Below are positions 48,357 through 58,619 of a stretch of DNA of 64,000 bases, piece by piece; positions within the stretch are counted from its first letter, which is position 1, and every line of letters begins with the position of its first letter. This DNA comes from Pelagibacteraceae bacterium AG-319-F18. GTDB taxonomy: Bacteria > Pseudomonadota > Alphaproteobacteria > Pelagibacterales > Pelagibacteraceae. The DNA is taken from contig QBXA01000003.1 of assembly GCA_003283905.1 (NCBI GenBank), forward strand, positions 1-64,000, in the 5' to 3' direction. The notes below the pieces were generated by a model. It did not search any database, had not been told where the DNA came from, and was given only the letters and a program-made list of their open reading frames with translations. Both the position numbers and the translations under genes were made by a program.

Positions 48357-49128
48357 CTAAAATGTTGGCTAATTGATCTACTTGATTGTTTGATGATGAA
48401 AGTTTTTGACTAAGCCAACCTTTGGTTTTTTCAAATTTTTTAACAACTACATCATCTCCAAATTTTTCTTTTAAAACTTGATGAGCATCCCCTATTCCAT
48501 CTATTAGTCCTAAATCTTTTGCTTTGCTACCTGACCAAAATTCTCCTGAAAAAAGTTCAATCTCAGATTTCTTTAATTTAGAACCTCTACTTTTTTCTAC
48601 TACGTCTATAAAATCTTTATGCAGATCTAATTGAATTCTTTTTAATCTTTCAATGTCCTCATTTTTTTCTTCTAGAAATGGATCTAATGTACTTTTGTTT
48701 TTACCAGCAGTATGAACTCTTCTTTCCACGCCAATTTTTTTTATTAATTCTGTAAATCCAAATGATGAATAGATCACTCCAATAGATCCAATAATTGAAC
48801 TTGAGTTTGCATAAATTTCATCGCCAGCACATGAAATAAGATAACCTCCAGATGCTGCTACATCTTCAGCAAATACAATTACTTTTTTTTTATTTTTTTT
48901 AGCTTCTTGTCTAATCAAACTATAAATTAAATGTGACTGAACAGGTGATCCACCAGGCGAATTAATAGTAATAGCAACACAAGCAGCTTTTTTTAATGAA
49001 AAAGCCTTTTTTATAAGCTCTTCTTGTCCAGCAAGATCAATTCCTTGTTTAAATTTTCCAGCATTTCCTATAACTCCACTTAACTTTATATGAGCTACTG
49101 TCTTTTTCTTTCTTAAAAAAGAAAACAT
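48322..49128 (-). CDS. sppA: S49-family (SppA/SohB-like) serine peptidase
   Basis: 268 residues, one peptidase domain. Nucleophile S93 in AASGGY; the general-base lysine is probably K143 or K145 in the AGKNKS segment. SPGGSP at 58-63 is the oxyanion-side family motif. The family cleaves leftover signal peptides. No N-terminal signal or membrane helix is evident (it begins MFSFLRKKK), so it may act from the cytoplasmic side or lie on the membrane. A promoter candidate and AAGGAA ribosome binding site precede it. Confidence 0.88.
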   Translation of the reverse strand: MFSFLRKKKTVAHIKLSGVIGNAGKFKQGIDLAGQEELIKKAFSLKKAACVAITINSPGGSPVQSHLIYSLIRQEAKKNKKKVIVFAEDVAASGGYLISCAGDEIYANSSSIIGSIGVIYSSFGFTELIKKIGVERRVHTAGKNKSTLDPFLEEKNEDIERLKRIQLDLHKDFIDVVEKSRGSKLKKSEIELFSGEFWSGSKAKDLGLIDGIGDAHQVLKEKFGDDVVVKKFEKTKGWLSQKLSSSNNQVDQLANILDERSIWQRYGF

Positions 49129-49168
49129 TGTTATTCCTTATAGAATTAATAATTGAATATATAGTCTA

Positions 49169-49196
49169 CTTATAATTGAAGAAATAGGTGCGTCAA
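49169..49196 (-). promoter_or_regulatory. Candidate promoter of the sppA-glyQ-glyS-ppdK run
   Basis: Minus strand TTGACG (-35), 16 bases, TATAAG (-10), then a leader of about 34 bases with AAGGAA before the sppA ATG. It lies in the 114-base divergent gap with ispB. Best-looking promoter in this half of the window. Confidence 0.5.
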
Positions 49197-49242
49197 TTGA
49201 TAAGTAATATATAAAACTTAATTATACTAATTTAAATTGATT

Positions 49243-50256
49243 ATGGGAACAGTAGTACAGCTTAAAAATCAGATAAACGATTCGTATTTTCAACTTAAAA
49301 ATTCTGTTGAAGACAAACTTGTTCTAACTGAAGAAAAAATAAAATCAAAATTAGCTAGTAATGTTGAATTGGTACAAAAAATGACCGACTATCATATTGA
49401 AACAGGAGGAAAAAGACTGCGAGCTCTTTTAACATTAGGAGCTGCAAAGCTGTGTGGGTATACTAAAGGTTCTAGAGATGTAAATCTTGCAGCTTGTGTA
49501 GAATTAATTCATAGCGCAACATTAATGCATGATGATGTAATTGATGAAGGTGCTGTAAGAAGAGGAAAAGAAACTCTAAATAAAGTCTGGGATAATCATT
49601 CGTCAGTTTTAATTGGGGATTACTTGTTAAGTAGATGTTTTGAAATGATGGTGGAAGATGGAAACTTAGAAATTTTAAAATTATTATCATCAACCTCTTC
49701 AAAGATTGCCCAAGGAGAAATCTTACAACTTCAGCATAAAGGCGAAGTTGACATGCTTGAAGAAACTTATTTAAAAATTATCTCAGCAAAAACTGCGGAG
49801 CTATTTGCGGCTGCAACAAAAGTAGGTGCAATTTTATCTGATACAGACACAAAAGAAAAAGATGCACTTGAATTTTATGGAAGAAATCTTGGGCTTACTT
49901 TTCAAATTGCTGATGATACTCTTGATTATAATTCTGATATTAAATTATTTGGAAAAAAGGTTGGTCAAGATTTTTTTGAAGGAAAAATAACATTGCCCGC
50001 AATCTTACTTTTTCAAAAAATAAACTTAAATGAAAAAAAATTGTTAGTTGAGCTATTTAATAAAGATACAAGAAATAACAATGACTTTAAAAAAGTAATT
50101 TCTCTAATAAAAAAATACAACATTATCGAAGAATGCTATCAAAAAGCTCAACATTACATTAATCTTGCCTCAAATTCTTTAACTGCATTTGAAGACTCTA
50201 AAGAAAAAGAAATTCTTAAAAGTCTAACTTCATTTAGTTTAAATAGAAATTTTTAA
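49243..50256 (+). CDS. ispB: Octaprenyl diphosphate synthase
   Basis: 337 residues from the ATG at 49243; a TTG two codons upstream is less likely. Chain-elongating trans-prenyltransferase that makes the ubiquinone side chain. First aspartate-rich motif HDDVIDEGAVRR near 90, second QIADDTLDY near 222; KRLRALL near 52 binds diphosphate. Spaced as in long-chain synthases, without the bulky residues of FPP synthase before the first motif (LIHSATLM). Its stop shares TTAA with the convergent pdxH stop. Confidence 0.93.
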   Translation: MGTVVQLKNQINDSYFQLKNSVEDKLVLTEEKIKSKLASNVELVQKMTDYHIETGGKRLRALLTLGAAKLCGYTKGSRDVNLAACVELIHSATLMHDDVIDEGAVRRGKETLNKVWDNHSSVLIGDYLLSRCFEMMVEDGNLEILKLLSSTSSKIAQGEILQLQHKGEVDMLEETYLKIISAKTAELFAAATKVGAILSDTDTKEKDALEFYGRNLGLTFQIADDTLDYNSDIKLFGKKVGQDFFEGKITLPAILLFQKINLNEKKLLVELFNKDTRNNNDFKKVISLIKKYNIIEECYQKAQHYINLASNSLTAFEDSKEKEILKSLTSFSLNRNF

Positions 50257-50879
50257 GGATTTAATAAAGATTTTATCCAATTGCCACTTTTGTCAGCAGT
50301 GTAGTTTAATCTTTCGTGAATTCTGTTCTCTCCATGTAACCAAAATTCAATTCTTGTTGGTGATAAATTCCAACCAGACCAATGTTTAGGTCTTGGTACA
50401 TTATTTTCATCATTAAATTTTTGTTTATACTCTTTAATTGAATTTGTAAGTTCATCCCTATTATTTAATTCTTTACTTTGTTTTGATGCCCAAGCGCCAA
50501 TTCTACTTTCATAATCTCTTGAATTGTAATATTGATCAGCAACTTTTTCATCTACCTGTGTTATCATTCCACTAATTCTTACTTGTCTTAAAAGGCTTTT
50601 CCAATGAAAGCACATTGCTGCTTTAGGATTCTCTTTTAATTCGTTCCCTTTTTGACTATTTAAATTGGTGTAAAATACAAATCCATTTTGGTTAAACCCT
50701 TTTAATAAAACCATTCTTACAGATGGGATATTATCCTTATTTGATGTCGCCAATGAAAGTGCGTTAGGATCGTTTGGTTCTGATTTTTTTGCTTCATCCA
50801 TCCATATTTTAAATAGCTGAATTGGATCATCTAGATCCAAAAAACTATTATTAAGGCCAAGTAAGTTTTTTTGATTCAT
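50253..50879 (-). CDS. pdxH: Pyridoxamine 5'-phosphate oxidase
   Basis: 208 residues; the FMN enzyme that produces pyridoxal 5'-phosphate. PSVRMVLLKGFNQNGFVFYTNLNSQKG (from about 53; region), AAMCFHWKSLLRQVRISG near 87 and the C-terminal RPKHWSGWNLSPTRIEFWL stretch match the family throughout. It supplies the cofactor used by many amino acid enzymes. Convergent with ispB, sharing the stop tetranucleotide. Confidence 0.96.
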   Translation of the reverse strand: MNQKNLLGLNNSFLDLDDPIQLFKIWMDEAKKSEPNDPNALSLATSNKDNIPSVRMVLLKGFNQNGFVFYTNLNSQKGNELKENPKAAMCFHWKSLLRQVRISGMITQVDEKVADQYYNSRDYESRIGAWASKQSKELNNRDELTNSIKEYKQKFNDENNVPRPKHWSGWNLSPTRIEFWLHGENRIHERLNYTADKSGNWIKSLLNP

Positions 50880-50912
50880 AATTTAAACAAAATAATCTAT
50901 ATAATATAAATA

Positions 50913-51995
50913 ATGTCATTTAATACTTTTGGAAAGTTATTTCGTTTCTCAACTTGGGGTGAATCTCATGGACCAGCTATTGGCTGTGTAGTTGATGGCT
51001 GCCCACCGAATATAAGCCTTAAAGAACAAGATATTCAGTTAGAACTAGATAAAAGAAAACCAGGTCAGTCAAAATTTACAACTCAAAGAAAAGAAGATGA
51101 TAAAGTTCAAATATTGTCTGGTGTGTTTGAGGGAAAAACCACCGGAACACCTATATCTCTTATTATTTACAACAAAGATATGAGGTCAAAAGATTATGGT
51201 AAAATAAAAGATAAATTTAGACCAGGTCACGCTGATTATACTTATTTTAAAAAATATGGAATAAGGGATTATAGAGGTGGTGGAAGATCTTCTGCAAGAG
51301 AAACAGCTGCTAGAGTTGCAGCAGGTGCGATAGCTAAATTAGTTTTACAAAAAAAATTAGGTAAAAAATTTAGAGTTATTGGTGCTGTTACTCAACTAGG
51401 AATATTGGGATGTGATACTAGTCAATGGAACGATCAAACAATTTATAAAAATCCTTTTTTCTGTCCCGATAAGTCTATGTTAAAACTTTGGGAAAAATAT
51501 TTATTGAGTGTTAGAAAATCTGGATCTTCCTGTGGTGCAGTAATTGAAATTAGAGCAAGAGGAATACCTGCAGGACTAGGTGCTCCGATTTATTCAAAAT
51601 TAGATTCCGATATAGCTTCAGGGTTAATGAGTATAAATGCCGTCAAAGGAGTAAATATTGGAGCTGGAATGAATTCAGCACAATTGAGTGGAGAACAAAA
51701 TTCAGATGAAATTTCTCAAAGAGGTAAAAAATTAAAATTTGACTCCAATAATGCTGGAGGGATTTTAGGTGGTATATCAAGTGGTCAAGAAATTATTGCT
51801 TCATTTGCTGTAAAACCTACATCATCAATTTTAACAACTAGAAAAACTATTAATAAATTTGGAAAAAATACAACTATATCAGTTAAAGGAAGACATGATC
51901 CTTGCGTAGGTATAAGAGCTGTTCCTATTGGTGAAGCTATGATGAATTGTGTTTTATTAGATCATTATTTAATGAATAAAGCTCAGTGTAGTTAA
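50913..51995 (+). CDS. aroC: Chorismate synthase
   Basis: 360 residues; last step to chorismate, FMNH2-dependent. The sequence opens with the family start [20 protein letters not shown], then RRGxx-type [44 protein letters not shown] (region from about 103) and ends with [17 protein letters not shown], all expected. Divergent from pdxH with a 33-base gap, and it ends 12 bases from the stop of dxs. Confidence 0.97.
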   Translation: MSFNTFGKLFRFSTWGESHGPAIGCVVDGCPPNISLKEQDIQLELDKRKPGQSKFTTQRKEDDKVQILSGVFEGKTTGTPISLIIYNKDMRSKDYGKIKDKFRPGHADYTYFKKYGIRDYRGGGRSSARETAARVAAGAIAKLVLQKKLGKKFRVIGAVTQLGILGCDTSQWNDQTIYKNPFFCPDKSMLKLWEKYLLSVRKSGSSCGAVIEIRARGIPAGLGAPIYSKLDSDIASGLMSINAVKGVNIGAGMNSAQLSGEQNSDEISQRGKKLKFDSNNAGGILGGISSGQEIIASFAVKPTSSILTTRKTINKFGKNTTISVKGRHDPCVGIRAVPIGEAMMNCVLLDHYLMNKAQCS

Positions 51996-52007
51996 TTAAT
52001 ATAACTA

Positions 52008-53924
52008 TTAATTTTTTACTACTTTAATAGAATCTTTTGTAAACAAAACATCTAATATTTTTTTTGAAATTTGAGAAGCATTCAATCCTGCTAGCTCATA
52101 CATATTTTTTGGGTTATCTTGGTCAATAAAAATATCTGGCAACGTCATTGCTCTGAACTTTAAGCCTTTGTCAAATACTCCTTTTTCAGCAAGTAAATTT
52201 TTAACATGAGAGCCAAAACCACCTATCGATCCCTCTTCTATCGTGATCATTACCTCATGCTCTCTAGCACATTTTAAGATAAGTTTCTGATCTAGAGGTT
52301 TAGCAAATCTTGCGTCAACAATTGTAACTGATACACCTTTATTCTTTAATTCTTCAGCAGCCAACTTGCACTCTTCAAGTCTTGTTCCTAGACTTAAAAT
52401 GCAAGCCTGTTTTCCTTCTTGAACAACTTTTCCTTTTCCAATTTCAATCTTTTCATCAATTGAGGGTAGATCAAGCCCAACTCCTGTTCCTCGTGGATAT
52501 CTAATTGCACTTGGTTTGTCGTTGATATCAACTGAAGTATTTATCATTTTTACTAACTCAACTTCATCACTTGCTGCCATCACTATAAAATTGGGCAATG
52601 TTGATAAATAAGTAATATCAAATGAACCGGCATGCGTTGAGCCATCCGCACCAACTAAACCTGCTCTATCTATTGCAAATCTTACTGGTAGACTTTGAAT
52701 AGCTACATCATGAACAACCTGATCATAAGCTCTTTGTAAAAAAGTAGAGTAAATTGCAGCATAAGGCTTATAACCTTCAGTAGCTAAACCAGCGGCAAAA
52801 GTTACTGCATGTTGCTCAGCTATACCAACATCAAACATTCTTTTAGGAAATTCTTTTCCAAAAATATCCATACCTGTACCACTAGGCATTGCAGCTGTTA
52901 TTCCAACAATTTTACTATCTTTTTGAGCATGCTTAACTAACGTGTTAGCAAATATTTTTGTATATGTTGGAAGGTTACTGCCACTTTTAACCTGCTCACC
53001 TGTCTCAATATTGAATTTTGAAACACCATGATAATGGTCTGTTGCTTTTTCAGCATATGAATAGCCTTTTCCTTTTTGGGTTTTAATATGGATCATAATT
53101 GGACCTTCATGCTTAGAATCTCGTGCGTTTTTTAATATCGGAATAAGAGTTGTTAAATCATGGCCATCAATTGGACCTGCATAATAAAATCCTAATGAAC
53201 TAAATAAAGTACCTCCAGTAACTGCTGATCGCAGAAAATCTTCAGCTTTACCTGCTTTAGCGCTAAATCTTTTTGAAAACGCAGAAGCAATCAACTTAAA
53301 TGTTTCTCTGAGACTAAAATAAATTTTTCCAGTAAATAACTTCGCTAAATAAGTTCTCATAGCACCTACTGGTTTTGCAATTGACATATCGTTGTCATTT
53401 AAAACAACAATCATTTTTGTTTTTGAAGCTCCTGCATTGTTCATAGCCTCATAAGCCATCCCTGCACTAATTGCGCCATCTCCAATTACAGCTATTACAT
53501 TAGAGGATTTATTTGCTAATTTATTTGCTTCCGCTATTCCTAGAGCTGAAGATATAGACGTTGAGCTATGAGCAGCGCCAAAAGGATCGTATTCACTCTC
53601 TGATCTTTTTGTAAATCCTGACAACCCATTTCCTTGTCTTAAAGATCTAATCTTGCTTTTTCTTCCAGTTAAAATTTTATGTGGATAAGATTGATGTCCA
53701 ACATCCCAGATTAATTTATCATTAGGTGTATCAAAAACATAATGGAGAGCTACGGTCAGTTCGACAACACCTAAACCGGCTCCTAAATGTCCTCCAGTTT
53801 CAGATACCGCGCCAATCATCTCTTCTCTAACTTCGTCAGAGACTTTTTGTAAATCATGTTCTGATAGCTTTCTTAAGTCAGATGGAAAATTTATATCATT
53901 TAAAAATTTATAATTTTTCATCAT
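52008..53924 (-). CDS. dxs: 1-deoxy-D-xylulose-5-phosphate synthase
   Basis: 638-residue thiamine-diphosphate enzyme opening the MEP isoprenoid pathway. [17 protein letters not shown] near 40, ThDP motif [18 protein letters not shown] near 149, transketolase-type [13 protein letters not shown] near 365 and [15 protein letters not shown] near 413 are all in place. Overlaps ispA by 3 bases (ATGATG with the TGA), in the common order xseB-ispA-dxs. Confidence 0.97.
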   Translation of the reverse strand: MMKNYKFLNDINFPSDLRKLSEHDLQKVSDEVREEMIGAVSETGGHLGAGLGVVELTVALHYVFDTPNDKLIWDVGHQSYPHKILTGRKSKIRSLRQGNGLSGFTKRSESEYDPFGAAHSSTSISSALGIAEANKLANKSSNVIAVIGDGAISAGMAYEAMNNAGASKTKMIVVLNDNDMSIAKPVGAMRTYLAKLFTGKIYFSLRETFKLIASAFSKRFSAKAGKAEDFLRSAVTGGTLFSSLGFYYAGPIDGHDLTTLIPILKNARDSKHEGPIMIHIKTQKGKGYSYAEKATDHYHGVSKFNIETGEQVKSGSNLPTYTKIFANTLVKHAQKDSKIVGITAAMPSGTGMDIFGKEFPKRMFDVGIAEQHAVTFAAGLATEGYKPYAAIYSTFLQRAYDQVVHDVAIQSLPVRFAIDRAGLVGADGSTHAGSFDITYLSTLPNFIVMAASDEVELVKMINTSVDINDKPSAIRYPRGTGVGLDLPSIDEKIEIGKGKVVQEGKQACILSLGTRLEECKLAAEELKNKGVSVTIVDARFAKPLDQKLILKCAREHEVMITIEEGSIGGFGSHVKNLLAEKGVFDKGLKFRAMTLPDIFIDQDNPKNMYELAGLNASQISKKILDVLFTKDSIKVVKN

Positions 53925-54793
53925 CTATCTCTATTTAAAATATAATCTAATGTTTCTCTAATATTTTTAGATTTTGTACCATATTTATCTAATCTTTTAT
54001 TAGTTTTTAAGATAATCTTATCACAATATTTAATTGTATTCATATATCCCATCAAGCTTATAAGTGTTGCTTTACCTTTTTTTTTATCTTTTTCTGTTTT
54101 TTTTCCAGCTATTTTTGAACTACTCTTAAAATCAATTAAATCATCTGCTATTTGAAACAACAAACCAATATTAGAGCCAATATTCTCAAAAAATTTTATT
54201 TCATTAATATTTTTATTTTTAATGATTGCTGGGACCGCACAACAAAAACTGAATAATTTACCTGTTTTTTTTATTTCCATCTCTATAATTTTTTTTTTAG
54301 AAATTTTTTTTTTTTCATAACTTAAATCTAAGTATTGACCACCTGCTATACCTAAATGCCCTGAACATTCTGATAATTTTTTAATCAAATTTATTTGAAT
54401 TTTTTTTTTAATTTTTAAACTAGGACTAGCTAAAATTTCAAACGCCATTGTAAGTAAAGAATTTCCAGCAAGAACTGCTGTGGACTCTCCAAATTTAATG
54501 TGAGTCGAAGGTTTTCCTCTTCTCATTTTGTCATTATCCATGCATGGCAAATCATCATGTATTAAAGAATAAGCATGTATACACTCAATAGCTGCGCCGA
54601 TAGCAATTAATGTTTTATAATCTACTGATAATAATGAACCAATATCAACTAAAATTTTAGATCTTATTTTTTTTCCACCTGGAAATAGACCATACTTCAT
54701 TACGAGAATTAAATTAGAGTTTGTCTGTCTATTAAGAAATCTTTTTAAAAAATGATTTGTATCTTTTGCAATCCTATCAAGTTTGGTTTTCAT
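53921..54793 (-). CDS. ispA: Geranyl/farnesyl diphosphate synthase
   Basis: 290 residues. Short-chain trans-prenyltransferase: first aspartate-rich motif [18 protein letters not shown] near 79 with the two-residue insertion typical of bacterial FPP synthases, second QIADDLIDF near 216, and GKKIRSKIL near 38. Lies between xseB and dxs with 3-4 base overlaps on both sides, so the isoprenoid genes are translationally coupled. Confidence 0.95.
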   Translation of the reverse strand: MKTKLDRIAKDTNHFLKRFLNRQTNSNLILVMKYGLFPGGKKIRSKILVDIGSLLSVDYKTLIAIGAAIECIHAYSLIHDDLPCMDNDKMRRGKPSTHIKFGESTAVLAGNSLLTMAFEILASPSLKIKKKIQINLIKKLSECSGHLGIAGGQYLDLSYEKKKISKKKIIEMEIKKTGKLFSFCCAVPAIIKNKNINEIKFFENIGSNIGLLFQIADDLIDFKSSSKIAGKKTEKDKKKGKATLISLMGYMNTIKYCDKIILKTNKRLDKYGTKSKNIRETLDYILNRDR

Positions 54794-55026
54794 TTTTTTT
54801 TAACTATTTCCTTAACTTTTTTATTAGTTTCTTCGCCTATAGATCTAAAATTTTTATGAAATTTTTTTTCGATAATATTATTTAACCTCAGTAATTGTTG
54901 ATAACTTTCAACAGAATTATTTAAATCTTTTTCATTTTCCAAAGACTCAATTATTTTATTTGCTTGATCTGTTAACTCTTCAAGCGAACTTGTATTATTA
55001 TCAGGTGGTAAAATTTTATCTTTCAT
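54790..55026 (-). CDS. xseB: Exodeoxyribonuclease VII small subunit
   Basis: 78-residue helical protein. The family core SLEELTDQANKIIESLEN-type stretch at residues 14-31 and a following coiled segment (VESYQQLLRLNNIIEKKF) fit XseB, and so does its usual position directly before ispA. It forms the stalk of exonuclease VII with XseA, which is not in the window. Confidence 0.88.
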   Translation of the reverse strand: MKDKILPPDNNTSSLEELTDQANKIIESLENEKDLNNSVESYQQLLRLNNIIEKKFHKNFRSIGEETNKKVKEIVKKK

Positions 55027-55046
55027 ATAATAATAATTACTAATAC

Positions 55047-55979
55047 ATGAAATCTATTCAATCAAATATCAAAAAAGCTAAGAAATATTTAGATAAAAAC
55101 CAGTGTGTAGCTGTCCCTACAGAAACTGTTTATGGATTGGCAGGAAATGCTTATTCGGGCCTATCTGTAAAAAAGATATTTAAGTTAAAAAAAAGACCTA
55201 TGAACAACCCATTAATTGTTCATTATTTTGATATTAATAAACTTAAAAAAGATTGTCATATTTCTGATAATTTTATTAAACTCTATGAAAAATTTTGTCC
55301 AGGACCAATTACATTTATTTTAAAATTAAAGCCAAAGTCTAAAATTTCAAAACTTGTTACCAATAAACAAAAAAGTCTAGCTGTTCGTTTTCCAAAACAC
55401 CCTATCTTCAGAAAACTGCTTAAAAGTTTGAGCTATCCATTAGCAGCTCCAAGCGCAAATATTTCAACAGGATTAAGTTCTGTTCAAGCATCTGATGTTA
55501 TTGAAGAATTTGGATCAAAAATAAAATATGTTTTAAACGGTGGCAAATGTCGAATAGGTGTAGAGTCAACGATTATTAATCTTTTAAAAAAACCAACAAT
55601 ACTTAGATTTGGGGGATTAGATATTTCAAAAATACAAAAAGTATTAAAGAAAAAAGTTTTAATTAAAACAAATTTAAAAAATAAAATTGCACCTGGTCAA
55701 TTTCCATTACACTACTCTCCTGGAATTCCGTTAAGAACTAATGTTAAAAAACCAAAAAAAAATGAAGCCTTTGTATTGATTAAAAAAAGAAAAACTTCTT
55801 TTAAGAATTACTACTATTTAAGTAAAAAAAATGATCTTCAGCAATCTGCTAAAAATCTATACTCATTATTGAGAACAATTAAAAAAGATGGTTATAAGTT
55901 GATTGCAATTGAAAAAATTCCAAATAAAGGAATTGGCAAAACAATAAACGATAGATTGAGCAGAGCCTCAAAATATTAA
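55047..55979 (+). CDS. tsaC: L-threonylcarbamoyladenylate synthase (Sua5-type)
   Basis: 310 residues: an N-terminal YrdC domain (PTETVYGLAGNA near 22, FKLKKRPMNNPLIVH near 46, SLAVRFPKHP near 111, AAPSANIS near 137) plus a C-terminal Sua5 domain introduced by the linker HYSPGIPL near 229. So it is the two-domain Sua5 type rather than the short E. coli TsaC. It makes threonylcarbamoyl-AMP for t6A37 of ANN-reading tRNAs. First gene of a plus-strand unit with an ABC exporter, which starts immediately after. Confidence 0.92.
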   Translation: MKSIQSNIKKAKKYLDKNQCVAVPTETVYGLAGNAYSGLSVKKIFKLKKRPMNNPLIVHYFDINKLKKDCHISDNFIKLYEKFCPGPITFILKLKPKSKISKLVTNKQKSLAVRFPKHPIFRKLLKSLSYPLAAPSANISTGLSSVQASDVIEEFGSKIKYVLNGGKCRIGVESTIINLLKKPTILRFGGLDISKIQKVLKKKVLIKTNLKNKIAPGQFPLHYSPGIPLRTNVKKPKKNEAFVLIKKRKTSFKNYYYLSKKNDLQQSAKNLYSLLRTIKKDGYKLIAIEKIPNKGIGKTINDRLSRASKY

Positions 55980-56717
55980 ATGACAAATTCAATTGAAGTA
56001 ATCAATTTATCAAAAAATTACAAGTCAAAAAAAGCTGTTAATAATATCAACTTTAAAATTAACGAAAACGAAATAGTTGGTTTGCTAGGACCAAATGGAT
56101 GTGGAAAAACTACAACCATAGGAATGATACTTGGATTATTGAAGCCGACTAGTGGTAAAATCTTAATTAATGGAGTGGATATTGAAAAAAATAAAATTTC
56201 TCTTCTTCATAAAATGAATTTTATTTCTCCTTATATAGAGTTACCAAAAAAACTTACTGTTAGACAAAATTTAGTAGTCTATGGAAAATTATATAATGTA
56301 AGCAACTTAAATGAACAAATTAACTATTTAGCTGAAAAATTAAGATTAACTGAACTTCTTAATAAATTAACAGGTGAACTTTCATCAGGTCAAAAAAATA
56401 GAGTTAGTTTAGCTAAAGCTTTAATTAATGATCCTTCAGTACTTTTACTAGATGAGCCCACAGCTTCTTTGGACCCTGAAACAGGAGATTTTGTTAGAAC
56501 TTTTTTAGAAAATTATAAAATAGAAAAAAATATATCTGTATTACTAGCTTCACATAATATGGATGAAGTTAAGAGATTATGTAATTCTGTTTTAATGATG
56601 AAAGATGGTATTATTGTAGATAGTGGAACTCCTAATCATCTAATTACAAAATATGGAAGAAAAAACTTAGAGGAAGTTTTTTTAGAACTTGTGAGAAATA
56701 AAAATGAATTTAACTAG
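55980..56717 (+). CDS. ABC-2 type exporter ATPase
   Basis: 245 residues. Walker A GPNGCGKTT near 37, signature LSSGQKNR near 133, Walker B VLLLDEPTASLD near 153, and the switch ASHNMDEV near 193. LSSGQ and the DrrA-like layout place it with exporters of antibiotics, lipids or polysaccharides. It overlaps the permease gene by 14 bases and follows tsaC without any gap. Substrate unknown. Confidence 0.88.
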   Translation: MTNSIEVINLSKNYKSKKAVNNINFKINENEIVGLLGPNGCGKTTTIGMILGLLKPTSGKILINGVDIEKNKISLLHKMNFISPYIELPKKLTVRQNLVVYGKLYNVSNLNEQINYLAEKLRLTELLNKLTGELSSGQKNRVSLAKALINDPSVLLLDEPTASLDPETGDFVRTFLENYKIEKNISVLLASHNMDEVKRLCNSVLMMKDGIIVDSGTPNHLITKYGRKNLEEVFLELVRNKNEFN

Positions 56718-57495
56718 AATTTATGGTCTTTTTTTAAGACACTTTTATTTAATAACAAGATCGTTTCCAAGAATATTAGATTTAATTTATTGGCCATCTA
56801 TTCAAATTACTCTTTGGGGTTTTATTTCAAATTTTTTTGCTGATCACAGCACCTACTATAATGGAGCTGTTGGAGTAATACTTTCTTGTGCAATTCTTTA
56901 CGACTTTTTGTTTAGAACTAGTATTGGGCTTAATATGTTGTTTTTAGAAGAAATATGGAGCAGAAATTTTACCAATTTATTCATTACTCCAATGAAAATT
57001 AGTGAAATTATTGTTTCACTAGTTTTTACTGCTTTAATTAGAGCGTTAATCGGATTAGTGCCTGCAATATTGCTAACATCTCCTATATTTGGAATTTCTT
57101 TATTAGATTTAGGCTTACCTTTAGCTTTTCTTTTTTTGAGTTTATATATTTTTGGTATTACACTTGGGTTATTTGTTTCTGCAGGGCTACTAAGATTTGG
57201 ACCTTCATTTGAAAATATTGCTTGGTCAACAATGTTTTTATTAGCGCCTTTTGGATGTATTTATTATCCAGTAGAAACTTTACCAGAAATTTTTCAATCA
57301 ATAGCTTATGCACTACCGCTAGTTTATATTTTTGAAGAAACAAGAAATATTCTAGTTAACCAATCTGTAAACTACAATAATATTATACAAGCTATATATT
57401 TGAATGCTTTATATTTATTTATAGCAATATCGGTGTTCTATTATGCTTTTGATAAAGCTAGGGAGAAAGGTACTTTAATTAATATTGGTGAATAA
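56704..57495 (+). CDS. ABC-2 type exporter permease
   Basis: 263 residues with about six membrane helices. IYWPSIQITLWGFISNFF near 26 and EEIWSRNFTNLFITPMKISEIIVS near 84 (region) match ABC-2 permeases; the FAPFGCIYYPVETLPE-like stretch near 181 corresponds to the conserved PxxxFPxxxLP helix of the family. Works with the ATPase encoded upstream, overlapping by 14 bases. Substrate unknown. Confidence 0.85.
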   Translation: MNLTRIYGLFLRHFYLITRSFPRILDLIYWPSIQITLWGFISNFFADHSTYYNGAVGVILSCAILYDFLFRTSIGLNMLFLEEIWSRNFTNLFITPMKISEIIVSLVFTALIRALIGLVPAILLTSPIFGISLLDLGLPLAFLFLSLYIFGITLGLFVSAGLLRFGPSFENIAWSTMFLLAPFGCIYYPVETLPEIFQSIAYALPLVYIFEETRNILVNQSVNYNNIIQAIYLNALYLFIAISVFYYAFDKAREKGTLINIGE

Positions 57496-57497
57496 AT

Positions 57498-57574
57498 TGG
57501 TGCGCCTGCTAGGAGTCGAACCCAGAACCTCCTGATCCGAAGTCAGGCGCTCTATCCAATTGAGCTACAAGCGC
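57498..57574 (-). tRNA. tRNA-Arg (anticodon UCG)
   Basis: 77 bases including an encoded CCA. Acceptor stem GCGCTTG/CAGGCGC (one G-U pair), D arm with AGCTCAATTGGATAGAGC, anticodon stem CCTGA/TCAGG with loop CTTCGGA, anticodon at 57538-57540, T arm CTGGG-TTCGACT-CCTAG-type with the standard TTCGA. Reads CGN arginine codons. It sits alone between two plus-strand genes on the opposite strand, 2 bases from the ABC permease stop. Confidence 0.96.
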
Positions 57575-57597
57575 ATATAGTATTAATATTACATTTT

Positions 57598-58578
57598 ATG
57601 AAAAAAAACATTAATTTTATAGTTGAAGAAAATGAAAATAATCTAAGAGTTGATGTATTAATCAATAAAAGAGAAGAATTGATTAGCAGAACTAGAATCA
57701 AAAATTTAATTATAAAAGAAAAACTTAAATTAAATGATGAAATTATTAATAGTCCTTCAAAAAAAGTTTTAACTGGAGATAAATTAAGCCTTAGCATACC
57801 AGAACCTCAGGAAGCTTCTTTAAAACCCTATGACTTTAAACTAGAAATAATTCATGAAGATGAGGATTTATTAGTAATCAATAAACCTGCTAAAATAATT
57901 ATGCACCCAGGTGCAGGAAATTATGACAAAACAATTGTCAATGCTTTAATGCATTATGATAAAAACTCACTATCAACTATTGGTGATGAACTTAGACCAG
58001 GGATTGTACATAGAATTGATAAAAATACTTCAGGTTTAGTAGTTATTGCAAAAAATAATGAAACACATGAAAACTTATCAAAACAATTTAGTGATCATAC
58101 AATCATAAGAGTTTATCAGCTTTTAATTTGGGGCAAACTAAGACCTTCATCTGGTAGAATTGACACTTTTATAACTCGAAGCTCAAAGAACAGACAATTA
58201 ATGGAAGTTAGTCGATCTAAAGGTAAACAGGCAATTACTAATTATAAAACTATAGAAATTTTTGAAAACGATAAAACACCAACATTAAGTTTAGTTGAGT
58301 GTAAATTAGAAACTGGAAGAACTCATCAAATTCGTGTTCATATGACTCATATGGGAAATAGTATTGTTGGAGATGATAAATATAAAAAAAAATATAAAAA
58401 ACTAAAAAATATTGATTTCGGATTAGAAAGTTTAATTTCTAAATTAAATAGACAATTTTTACATGCAAAAACTTTAGGCTTCATTCACCCTAAAACTAAT
58501 GAAGAAATGATTTTTTCCTCAATTTTGCCACAAGAGCTAAATAATTTATTAAAAATGCTTAGAAATACTAGCGAATAA
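57598..58578 (+). CDS. rluD: Large-subunit rRNA pseudouridine synthase, RluD-like
   Basis: 326 residues. N-terminal S4 RNA-binding domain (about 12-70), then the RsuA/RluA catalytic domain with HRIDKNTSGLVV and the catalytic aspartate D141, and TGRTHQIRVHM near 235. RluD modifies 23S rRNA helix 69; RluC and RluA share this layout, so the exact target is an inference. Confidence 0.85.
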   Translation: MKKNINFIVEENENNLRVDVLINKREELISRTRIKNLIIKEKLKLNDEIINSPSKKVLTGDKLSLSIPEPQEASLKPYDFKLEIIHEDEDLLVINKPAKIIMHPGAGNYDKTIVNALMHYDKNSLSTIGDELRPGIVHRIDKNTSGLVVIAKNNETHENLSKQFSDHTIIRVYQLLIWGKLRPSSGRIDTFITRSSKNRQLMEVSRSKGKQAITNYKTIEIFENDKTPTLSLVECKLETGRTHQIRVHMTHMGNSIVGDDKYKKKYKKLKNIDFGLESLISKLNRQFLHAKTLGFIHPKTNEEMIFSSILPQELNNLLKMLRNTSE

Positions 58579-58582
58579 ATCA

Positions 58583-58610
58583 TTGAAAATTTAATATAGT
58601 TAATTAAATA
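58583..58610 (+). promoter_or_regulatory. Candidate promoter of rpoH
   Basis: TTGAAA (-35), 16 bases, TAAATA (-10), in the 41-base gap between rluD and rpoH. The expected start lies only about three bases before the rpoH ATG. Weak -10; chance match possible. Confidence 0.3.
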
Positions 58611-58619
58611 ACTACTTCC

